Assembly: GCF_036323735.1 (NCBI RefSeq)
Contig: NC_086031.1
Coordinates: 49,609,725 to 49,673,724 of the forward strand
Source of the DNA: Rattus norvegicus
Lineage: Eukaryota > Chordata > Mammalia > Rodentia > Muridae
Direction: 5' to 3'
DNA: 64,000 nt
Position 1 is the stretch's first letter. The number at the start of each line of letters is the position of its first letter. Under the pieces are notes generated by a model that was given only the letters and a program-made list of their open reading frames with translations, did no database searches and had not been told where the DNA came from. Made by a program: the position numbers and the translations under genes. Shown here piece by piece: positions 32,579 through 41,048 of the stretch.

Positions 32579-32992
32579 CACACATACATACACATATACA
32601 CATGGGCATATACACACATATATATACATGGACACATTCACATGCATATATATACATACATACACATATACACATGGGCATATAACACATATATATACAT
32701 GGACACGTTCACATGCATATATATACACACATACACATGCACACACACATATACATATAAACATGCACACATACATACACACATACACATGCATGCATAC
32801 ATACATACACACATATACACATAAACACACACAGATACATGCACACATACATATATACACATGTACACATACACATACATACACATGGACACATTCACAC
32901 ACATACATATACACACATGCACACAAACATACACATATACATACACACATACACATGCACACATACATATATATACATGCACACATACACAT
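32533..32992 (+). repeat. (CA)n and CATA-rich satellite with a 72-bp higher-order unit
   Basis: About 20 CA units are followed by 400 bp of CATA/CACA. A 72-bp unit beginning ACACATATACACATGGGCAT starts at 32590 and again at 32662 with a few changes. Frames of up to 179 codons on both strands are artefacts. Confidence 0.95.
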
Positions 32993-33039
32993 ACGACAAT
33001 CTAGAGTATCTTATACAGTGTCAACTTGAACAATGGCAG

Positions 33040-33122
33040 ATGAACCTCTTTGGGGGACAGAGAACAGAGTTCAAGAGTGCTTGCCTAGCACACACAAGGC
33101 CCTAGGTTCAATTCTCAGTGCC
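33040..33122 (+). mobile_element. old ID SINE fragment
   Basis: CAAGAGTGCTTGCCTAGCAC, ACACAAGGCCCTAGGTTCAA and TTCTCAGTGCCC match the 3' two-thirds of ID. The head is lost or degraded. Confidence 0.6.
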
Positions 33123-33264
33123 CAAAGACAACAGAACATACTTGGTGCCCTCTCATGTGAAAGGAGTTTGAGTTATTAGCTTCAGGGGCTATGTTGCCTT
33201 TCTGTGTCAATGCAACGTGGAAAGTCATGCTTGGAAATCCTGGGAGTCATTTGCTTCAGGAACT

Positions 33265-33608
33265 GAAAGTAGAGTTAGGTGTGTGGAGCACACCCATAAT
33301 CTCAGCATTAGAAACAGAGGCAGAACTGGAGAGATGGCTCAGGGGTTAAGAGCACTGACTGCTCTTCCAGAGGTCCTGAATTCAATTCCCAGCAACCACA
33401 TGGTGACTCACAACCATCTATAATCAGATTTGGTGCCCTCTTCTGGCCTGGAGGCACACATGCAGGCAGAAAGCTATATGGTGTATACATAATAAATAAA
33501 TATTTAAAAGAAAGAAAGAAAGAGAGGCAGGAGGATTGCTGCAAGTGCAAGACCAGTCTATATAGTGAGTCCCAAGACAGGTTACATCGGTAGATCCTGC
33601 CTCAAAAC
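33265..33608 (+). mobile_element. B1 SINE split by a B2 insertion
   Basis: The left part (33265-33323) runs TTAGGTGTGTGGAGCACACC, ATAATCTCAGCATTAG to CAGAGGCAG. The right part (33531-33608) runs GAGGATTGCTGCAAGTGC, AAGACCAGTCTATATAGTGA to GATCCTGCCTCAAAAC. Joined, they follow B1 without a gap, apart from the B2 and its TSD. The B1 tail leads straight into the CAG/CAA tract. Confidence 0.85.
33324..33517 (+). mobile_element. B2 SINE nested in B1
   Basis: AACTGGAGAGATGGCTCAGG, TTAAGAGCACTGACTGCTC, CAATTCCCAGCAACCACATG, GCCCTCTTCTGGCCTGGAGG and an AATAAATAAATATTT tail. The flanking 13-bp TSD is GAAACAGAGGCAG (33311-33323) against GAAAGAGAGGCAG (33518-33530). Confidence 0.92.
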
Positions 33609-33621
33609 AACAATAGCAGCA

Positions 33622-33666
<45 letters not shown>

Positions 33667-33898
33667 ACACCAACAGCATGAACAACAGCAGGAACAACAG
33701 CAACAACACCAACAGCAGCAACTACAGCAATAACAGCAGCAACAACAGCAGAAAAAGCACCTGGACCTCCTCATAACCGAATGTGCTACCATCCAAACGC
33801 AGAAGGAACAGACAGCAACAGCAGCAACAACAACAGCAGGAACAACAGCAACAGCAACAACAGCAGCAACAGCAACAGAAACAACAGCCTAAACAAGA
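33609..33898 (+). repeat. (CAG)n/(CAA)n trinucleotide tract
   Basis: An uninterrupted (CAG)12 at 33626-33661, then mixed CAG/CAA/CAC/GAA triplets to 33748, a non-repetitive 69-bp insert (33749-33817), and more CAG/CAA triplets to about 33890. The left end abuts a B1 tail. Gln/Asn or Cys-rich translations are by-products of the repeat, since neither strand has gene structure around it. Confidence 0.95.
33749..33817 (+). repeat. 69-bp duplicated segment, copy 1
   Basis: Matches 34764-34832 at 64 of 69 positions by eye. It begins CAGAAAAAGCACCTGGAC and ends GAAGGAACAGACAGCA. Embedded in the CAG/CAA tract. Confidence 0.9.
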
Positions 33899-34589
33899 AA
33901 CTAAACAAAAATATAACAACCACAAAACTTAAGGGACCTAAATCCGTCATGCACCAACTCAGCTCCATGCAAGCCCAGCATCACAGGAAGTCACGTCATA
34001 ACCATGAACTGCTACAGCTGCTAGATGCCTCGGCAGCAGGCAGTGGCCAGGCTAAATCTCCCCGGAAAGGAGCTGCATGTGAGCCGATGACAGTCAGCCC
34101 CCAGCCTCAGCCCCAGTGACTTAAGCACCCTCTGGCCAGGTCTGGCTGCCTCCACTTTGACCAAGTCTACACTGCCCCAGAGTGTCCTTGAGTACTTGAT
34201 GGTTATCAACCATCAACAAGGTTCTGGGCATTGGAAAAGCTGCCTGGTTAGCTCTCAGCAGGGAGGAAATGTGCTTTTTCCTGGTAACCTACTAACAGGA
34301 AGCAGCTGTGAGGAGTAGGTAGCCAAGGGGGCCTTAATGCACAGCCATCCTGATCTTTAAGTTTGATCTTCTTCCCTAGGACCGGTCACTCAAGCTCTCT
34401 GGCCTAAAGGGACCACCAGAAAATTCTATGTGCGCACATGTGGACTTTCAGACCAGATAGACACCTGGGAGAAGAAGGAAGGCAGTGGGCATCTTGGGAA
34501 CCCAGAGACCACAGCAAAGAAGCCAGCTTTCCTGAACATATACTCTACTGGGAACTGGCAAACAAGCATGGCTTACGTTATCCTGGTGA

Positions 34590-34715
34590 ATCCATAACGT
34601 GTATATGGCAAACATTCCCATTTTACAGATGAGGAAACTGAGGCCAGAAACAGACTATGCAATTCCTAATTGCCGCTGGTAGTGTCAAACCTATCTCCAC
34701 TGAGCCAACTGTGTA
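34590..34715 (-). mobile_element. MIR SINE relic
   Basis: CATTCCCATTTTACAGATGA, GGAAACTGAGGCCAGAAACA, CTATGCAATTCCTAATTGCC and GTGTCAAACCTATCTCC follow the antisense MIR. Confidence 0.7.
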
Positions 34716-34763
34716 CATCCAGTGTGCTCATAGTCATATGTGGATGCAGCTACTGAAACCTTA

Positions 34764-34832
34764 CAGAAAAAGCACCTGGACTTCCTCATAACCAGATGTG
34801 CTGCCATCCAAACTCAGAAGGAACAGACAGCA
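34764..34832 (+). repeat. 69-bp duplicated segment, copy 2
   Basis: The partner of 33749-33817, here in ordinary unique-looking sequence with no CAG/CAA flank. A poly(A) tract follows about 90 bp downstream. Confidence 0.9.
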
Positions 34833-34921
34833 TGGCCAAGGAACTCTAAGGCTTAGAATGCAGCCTTTAAAAGGGGTGGAGGGATACTGGTGTTGTGTTG
34901 ACAAGTAGTCATTGAGCATGG

Positions 34922-34951
<30 letters not shown>
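34922..34951 (+). repeat. poly(A) tract, about 30 A
   Basis: A pure A run. No SINE body precedes it, so it may be the tail of an unrecognised retroposed sequence that includes 34764-34921. No TSD was found by eye. Confidence 0.9.
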
Positions 34952-34953
<2 letters not shown>

Positions 34954-35289
34954 CAAGCCAGGGTTCCAGGGATGTGGCATTGACAGCCCAGATCTTTTTC
35001 CCACAAGAGACTGCCAATGAAGGCTGAGACGAACTCACCCAAGACTACAATGGATGGGGTAAAGGCCTTGCTCCCTGCTCTAGGCCAGTGCCAACCCAGC
35101 ATGCAGCTGCAGGAGCAGTGAGAAAGGCTCTACCCAGACAACCACCGCCTCCCCACCAGACCTCACAGGTTCCTTTGTCTCTCTTAGGTTGGACACCCTT
35201 GCTAACGACTTCTCCGGCAAATGGTCTGGGTAGCCTCCAGTGTGTGACTTCTCGTCCCTCAGGGATGGTTGTGTACTCAAACTGAACCA

Positions 35290-35370
35290 TACGGCATTTT
35301 GTTGTGGTTGTTGTTTTGAGACAGGGTTCTCCTGGGTAGGCCTGGCTAGCCTAGAACTCACGACAATGCC
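35290..35370 (-). mobile_element. B1 SINE, 5' part missing
   Basis: TGTGGTTGTTGTTTTGAGAC, AGGGTTCTCCTGGGTAGGCC and TGGCTAGCCTAGAACTCACG are the antisense B1 3' half. The 5' half is lost. Confidence 0.7.
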
Positions 35371-36030
35371 CCCCTCCCCAATTTTTACCATAAGATCTTG
35401 AAGGAGAAGGGGCATTCTCAATGTATATCTGGAGCTCATAATCATGGGGCATGCAAGGCCTTAGAAACTCAAAATGCCTGGCCAAGCTGGTACCTGGGAG
35501 GGAGCTGGGAGGAGGCCACAGTCTTTCAGGAGAAGACATCTCTTGGCTCACCGTGAGTCAGTTCCCACGTTCTTACCCAAAAGTATCAGGACAGAGACTG
35601 TTGCCAAGTTGGATTTGAGCACAGGTTCTAGGAGCTACAAGTTCCATCTTCTCAGACCTCTGACAGCCTCGGGCTCTTATGTCTATACGCATAGGAGAGC
35701 CTCGTTCCTGATTCAGGGATGCCGTGTGGTTGTCGGTGGATTTCACCTCTCCTAGCAATACCTCAGGACCATTGGCGGTGACAGAGCCTTCCAGGTGAGA
35801 GCTAGCAGACACTGCAGCTGCATCCAGCCGCATTTCGCACCCTTCACCTGGTGACTTAATTCCTAGGTAGACTCCAACCCCAGGTAGTCTCTGCAGGACA
35901 CGGTTCGCCTGACCAGTCTATGCCTTTAGCCCGAGGGTAGTTCTGTCCAAGGGAAAAACAAAACAAAACAAAACAGAACAGAACCAAACCCCAGCAAAGA
36001 TAACCCCTGAAGCTGCAGAAGTCGGCTCCC
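35371..36030. other. unassigned sequence with a short (CAAAA)n
   Basis: No gene is seen. CAAAA/CAGAA units lie at 35955-35985. Confidence 0.4.
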
Positions 36031-36044
36031 CGGGAACAGGGTGG

Positions 36045-36195
36045 AGATGTTTGGTGATGCTCCCTGCAGCTGATATTTTCCTCATCTCGTTAGGCGTCGG
36101 GGTGTGGGGAGGGTGTGAAACTGGTTTCCAGTGCCACCCAGTTCAAGATCCTAATCAGAGTCCTGTGAGAAGCAGCTGATAATAGCTTCCGTCTT
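36045..36195. promoter_or_regulatory. candidate regulatory block (E-box/GATA words)
   Basis: Non-repetitive sequence containing CTGCAGCTGATATTTTCC, CTAATCAGAG and AAGCAGCTGATAATAGC, i.e. CAGCTG E-boxes directly fused to GATA-type words, twice within 115 bp. It lies next to a G-quadruplex motif. Motif-based only. Confidence 0.28.
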
Positions 36196-36204
36196 CCGGT
36201 GGCT

Positions 36205-36227
36205 GGGGGGGCAGGGGCGGGAGGGGG
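36205..36227 (+). other. G-quadruplex motif
   Basis: Four G tracts (7, 4, 3 and 5 G) separated by loops of 2, 1 and 1 bases. This satisfies the usual G3+N1-7 pattern with very short loops, which favours a stable fold. Confidence 0.85.
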
Positions 36228-36269
36228 CAGACTATTCCAAAACACTAATAAAGCTGCCACCCTGTCTTC

Positions 36270-36560
36270 CGGAGGTTATTCACAAAGAGAGATCGTAGAT
36301 ACACGGGCAGATGATGGTATGTGCAAGGGAAACACAGTAAAAGGGTGTGCACAGAGATGACATGGAGAAACCACCTGACATAACATAGAAGTATAACATT
36401 ATGTGCAGGGCGTGATCTCAACAGCGCAGAGCCAACTTTAAACGTAGGCAATGAGAATGACTCTTGCTTCCTGAGTGGGGGATTTTGGGCTACTTAAAGA
36501 TTTCCTATTTTTCTTTGAGCTTTACTAATAAGAAAAAATCTAAATGCTACATAAGACCTA
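36270..36560 (+). mobile_element. possible old L1 3' relic
   Basis: TAACATAGAAGTATAACATT, and TAAAGATTTCCTATTTTTCT with TTTACTAATAAGAAAAAAT, have the flavour of an old L1 3' UTR. No diagnostic match. Confidence 0.25.
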
Positions 36561-37156
36561 AGTTAGGGGAGGAAGAATGGTGTAACAGGCAGAGAGGGGG
36601 GAGGCGGTGGGGGGCTTATGCCCTTGGCTTACCAAGGGACAGACAAGGGACAAAGGTGTCTGTAGGTGGGCAGGGGAAGAATGCTGTCTGTGAGTCCTGG
36701 TGTGGCCTTGAGACTGGAAGGGAGATGCTAAAGACCTGGGGCGGGGCTGCTGGAGAGTTTGCGCAGGGGGCTTCCTCCCTGGAAGGAGCAGCCCTAAGAA
36801 CCAGACAATAGCCTAAGTTGAAAGATGATATCAAACATGTGTGACCCGAAGCTGTGCCCTTAATCAATGTCCTGGACAGTGGTGGAGCCCAGAGCAGGCA
36901 GAGGTTTGACAGAGTATGGCAGGGGCAGGCTGAGAGAGACAGAGACATTTCTGGAGGCCTTAGAGTGAAGCTGGGACGGGGTGGAGGTCCAGCTGTGCAT
37001 CCACGGAGGCAGAGGGAGGCTTCTCATAGAAGAGAGAGGGGGCCCACATAACTGCCTGAGACAGGTGGTCTACCCTGGGCTTATGGAGCAAGCCCGCTTA
37101 TCCAGCTTAACAGCAGAGCAACATGTGAACTGGGGTGGGGAGGGTGGAGGCAAGGA

Positions 37157-37158
<2 letters not shown>

Positions 37159-37202
<44 letters not shown>
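37159..37202 (+). repeat. (GT)n microsatellite, about 22 units
   Basis: Pure dinucleotide repeat, likely length-polymorphic. Confidence 0.95.
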
Positions 37203-37204
<2 letters not shown>

Positions 37205-37456
37205 GGGAGAGACTCTGGAGCCCACAGGAAGGAGTGTGGATGGGGTCGGGGGAGGGACCAAGCTTCAGAAGATGGAGGGGCAGCCAAGATTGAAAAGAAA
37301 ATACCAGCCAAACTGGGCACACAAGAGGGTGGCTGCATTTCAAATGATCTTCTAAAGAAAAGACTGAATGAATGTGGTGCCTAGGGGCCTTTGGGTATAA
37401 GTTTTGGTCCATTTCAGTGACTGAGGATTACGGAAAGGGTACTCCTGGCACATGCA

Positions 37457-37486
37457 TGCACGCGCGCGCGCGCACACACACACACA
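37457..37486 (+). repeat. (GC)n-(CA)n alternating tract
   Basis: GCATGCACGCGCGCGCGC runs into CACACACA. Fully alternating purine-pyrimidine and Z-DNA prone, like the tract at 29343. Confidence 0.9.
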
Positions 37487-37544
37487 GGAGTAAGATGCTG
37501 ATCTGACAATAAGACCCCTAGAGGGCAAGTCTAACTCATGCTCA

Positions 37545-37620
37545 TCATGTGACCTCACAGTACTGCCTCCTGCTCTCTGGGCCTCAGTTTCCCCTAGAGG
37601 GGTGGGAGCAGGGCAACAGC
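37545..37620 (+). mobile_element. MIR SINE relic
   Basis: ATGTGACCTCACAGTACTGC, then CTCTGGGCCTCAGTTTCCCC, matches the MIR core in sense. Confidence 0.5.
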
Positions 37621-38049
37621 CCTGCTCTTATCAGGGGCTCTGCTAATAAAAATGATTGTAAAACTCTTTTCAAATAGTGTTCCCTCCTCACAAGGGAGGC
37701 GATTCTTTCCCACAGAGAGGGTTCAGTTCCTGCAGTGATCTTCTTGGAACCTCTCTGCCCTTCAAAAGAGGGGCTCTTCTGTTCCCTTGTGATCTGGGTG
37801 AATGCTGTGTCCTTGGGATAGCAGTGGGCCGGGCCCTGTGCCCGAGGCTGGCAGCCGCCCGCACGCAGCACAAGGGAAACGTTGTGCGCCTCCGGAGCCT
37901 GGCGTGTGAACTGCCAAGTGCAGGGTGGGGGTGGGGGTTCCCCTTTAACAATGGAGGAAACTGAGGCACAGGGAGAGAGCCAACAGAAACTAAGGCTGTA
38001 GCTCCTTAGCTTGGAAAGTGTTACTGAGAACGAGCACTAAGTACTAGTG

Positions 38050-38244
38050 GCAGCTGCTGTGGTTTGGTTTGAAATGTCCTACTCCAAGGCAGTCACCTCA
38101 TTCCCACAGCCACAGGCCTAAGCCATTCTCACCAGCGTGCCTTCCCCCACCATGATGGTCTATATGTCCTCAGACTGAGACAAAAACAACACTCCCCCGC
38201 CCCATTAAGTTACTTTTGTTAGGTATTTGGTCCTAGCAACAAGT
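38050..38244 (+). mobile_element. hAT-type DNA-transposon relic
   Basis: GTGGTTTGGTTTGAAATGTC, a CCACCATGATGGTCTATATG block, TTAAGTTACTTTTGTTAGG and TATTTGGTCCTAGCAACAAG follow a common rodent repeat whose 3' end reads like GGTATTTGGTCACAGCAA. It is internally deleted. Confidence 0.55.
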
Positions 38245-38255
38245 AAAAATAACCC

Positions 38256-38437
38256 TGGGGCTGGAGAGATGGCTCAGTGGTTAAGAGCACTGGCTGCTCT
38301 TCCAGAGGTCCTGAGTTCAATTCCCAGCACCCACATGGTGGCTCACAGCCATCTGTAATGAGATCTGACGCCCTCTTCTGCTGTGTCAGCACCAGAATAT
38401 TCACATACTTAAATAAAATAAATAAAATTTTTTAAGG
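38256..38437 (+). mobile_element. B2 SINE with TSD
   Basis: GGGGCTGGAGAGATGGCTCA, GAGCACTGGCTGCTCTTCC, GAGTTCAATTCCCAGCACCC, AATGAGATCTGACGCCCTC and an AATAAAATAAATAAAATT tail. The 11-bp TSD AAAAATAACCC lies at 38245-38255 and 38438-38448. Confidence 0.95.
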
Positions 38438-38929
38438 AAAAATAACCCCCACAGATAGCAATACCCATGTGCTTACCAAGTGCTAAGTATGTGAGTGACT
38501 TCACATGTTACCATTTTTTCTGACATATGTTTACTCCTGACACTTGGACAGGGAGGGACCATCAATTTCCCCCTGTTTGGTAGAATAGTAAATCCCAAAG
38601 ATGTTCATTCTTTAACGTTCAAACTGTGGGTGTCACCAAAAATGGCAAAGGGGCCTTTGCAGATGTGAGAAGCCCTCCGATGGGGAACGAATCCTAGTCT
38701 GTCTGGGTGAACCCCATCACGTCACACACATCCTGACAAACCAGAGCCTCTGCCTGCTGCAGTCAGAGGGATGGCAGCCTGGGGGGCTCCTCCAGTTCTT
38801 CCTGATTCTGAAGGCCATGCATGGATGAAGCTATGGCCGGTTGAAGTCAGCGGAAGCACTGAGCAGATTCTCCTGGGGTATCCAGAAGAATCCTCTCTAC
38901 GGATATCTTGAATTTTGTCTTATTTCCTT

Positions 38930-39005
38930 TTTCAATGCTAGGACTGGGACCCAACCAAGTCTTTATGCATGCTAGGCAAGTGCTATAACATTGAACTCTC
39001 TCTGA
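38930..39005 (-). mobile_element. old ID-like SINE
   Basis: AATGCTAGGACTGGGACCCA, GCATGCTAGGCAAGTGC and TATAACATTGAACTCTCTC match the antisense ID with many changes. Confidence 0.5.
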
Positions 39006-40110
39006 TTTTATTCAGGGACACCCTTTGGGCTTCTGATACACTGGGCTCTAAGAGAACCAACCCCTATCCTTTAAGCCACTCTCTTTGTGGTCCTCTCTTA
39101 TAGCAGTAAGGGAAAGCACTTGACTCCTCTCTTACAGGTGAAGGGGAGGAGGACAAGAAGGTCCAGGCAGAACTGCTAACGGAGGAGGGGCTCACCTTCA
39201 GTCAGCCCTCTCTCAAGGACCGACCCCAACATACTTTTCTGTAGTATAACCCGGCCTGGGAAAAGTGGCTGAAACTGAGCCAGAGGGCCATCAGGACCTG
39301 AGACTCCTCCACTTACACTGGTGGGGTGGTGGTACCCTACGTCCCTGCTCCGAGTACTGCAGGCCCCTTCTACACCTGAGATAATAAAGAACCCAGAGTC
39401 TGGGATTGGATGTAGGAGAGCTGCTGTCATCTGATGTGGCCGCCTTGGGACTCTATCTGATACCACACGTCTCAGAGCCTCAGATCCTCTACCTACAAAA
39501 TGAGAAAACCAGTTCCTGGTCGGTGGACCTGGATGGTAGTGAGGGTGGGATGAGGTCGTATCTGGAGAGCTTCGGAAGGCAGATGCTGTGACCGTGAAGA
39601 GCAGGAGCTTTGCTGACAGACAAGTCTCAGGGGACCTGATTGTTTTCAGCGTCATAAATGTCACGAGGGCTCACACCGCACGCTTGCTAAGCATGTACGT
39701 ACCCTTAGTCTCTTCTGTCAGTTCTTAATTAGTCTGTCGCTCCCCACCCCACTGTCCTCCCTGAGGGCTTCACTAACAAGACTGAGACAGCTTAATCAGA
39801 GCGCTGGTCACCCCAAAAGTCTAACTATCATTTATCCTTGTAAGACTTGTTTGCCAAGCTCCCTTACAGGACCTCACTGGCCCTGGGCCTTACCCTGAGC
39901 TGTGATTAGTCTCACTTTTCTAAAGAGGAAAATGATTCTCAGATAAATTTTAACCATTTTCGCCATCATCCGGGACTTGGAGTAAGGTGGTGACCTCAGA
40001 ACTCACCCTTTCCGGTGCTTTGATGATACGATCAATAGTAGAGGCAGAACCTACCTACCCTCTCAGGGCCCTACCCCTGAATCTGCTCACCTCCATCACT
40101 TCCAGGCCAG
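39006..40110. other. unassigned sequence
   Basis: A MIR-like stretch (CTCAGATCCTCTACCTACAAAATGAGAAA) lies at about 39478-39508. A minus frame of 162 codons (39176-39664) shows no domain and no conserved start. Nothing else is recognised. Confidence 0.4.
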
Positions 40111-40772
40111 GAAACACACACACACACACCACACACACATACACACACACATACATACACACCACACACACCACATACCACACACACACACACACTCACA
40201 CACACCACACACACATACACACCACACACACATACACACCACACATACCACACACCACACATACACACACACACACCACACACACATACACACCACATAT
40301 ACCACATACCACACACACCACACACACACACACCACACACACATACACACCACACACACCACACACCACGCACACACACATACATACACACCACACACTC
40401 ATACCACACACACACACCACACACATACATACACACCACACACACCACACATACACCACACACACACATACTCACACATACCACACACTGCACACATACA
40501 CACCACACACACACATACGCACACACACCACATACACCACATACACACACACAGTCATACATACCACACACACACACACATATACACCACACACCACACA
40601 TACATACCACACACATTACAGACACACCACACACACACACCACATACACCAAACAACACACACACACACACACCACACGTACCACACACACACATACACA
40701 CACACCACACACCACACACCACACACCACACACACACATACATACCACACACATTACAGACACACCACACAT

Positions 40773-40806
<34 letters not shown>
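40111..40806 (+). repeat. 0.7-kb CA/CCA/CATA minisatellite
   Basis: Imperfect ACACACC and CATACACAC units cover about 700 bp, with very few G on the plus strand. Long frames on both strands (292 codons plus, 280 codons minus; Thr/His or Cys/Val-rich) are low-complexity artefacts, not genes. Confidence 0.95.
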
Positions 40807-40810
<4 letters not shown>

Positions 40811-41032
40811 ACAGAACGAGAAAGCCACCTTCTTTTCCACATATCCCAAAATGGCCTGTTTGTGAGATCAGGTCTTCAGCTGGGCTCAGAGGAACCCAGG
40901 ACCTCTTGAGCACATGGCAGAGAGAGCGAGCGCCCTGTCAGTTCTCCAGTCCTATGCAGCTGAGAGACAGCTGTGCCCCAGGCCAGCGACGACTGCACAG
41001 TCACACCTGGCTGGATACACCACACAGCCCAG

Positions 41033-41048
41033 GCCTCAGGCCTGAGGC
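41033..41048. other. perfect 16-bp palindrome
   Basis: GCCTCAGGCCTGAGGC is fully self-complementary. Probably incidental. Confidence 0.75.

Noticed and set aside
32453..32992. 179-codon minus-strand frame rich in Cys, Val, Tyr and Met
   Set aside because: Artefact of the CATA/CA satellite; shorter frames on the other strand and other phases are equally open.
33424..33968. Poly-Cys and poly-Leu frames (minus) and a poly-Asn/Ser frame (plus)
   Set aside because: They come from the CAG/CAA tract. No splice structure or unique domain around it supports a coding polyglutamine-type exon.
39176..39664. 162-codon minus-strand frame
   Set aside because: No domain; it overlaps a MIR-like stretch.
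39987..40865. Frames of 292 codons (plus) and 280 codons (minus)
   Set aside because: Both are translations of the CA/CCA minisatellite (Thr/His/Pro or Cys/Val/Met repeats). Equal openness on both strands is the signature of low complexity, not coding.
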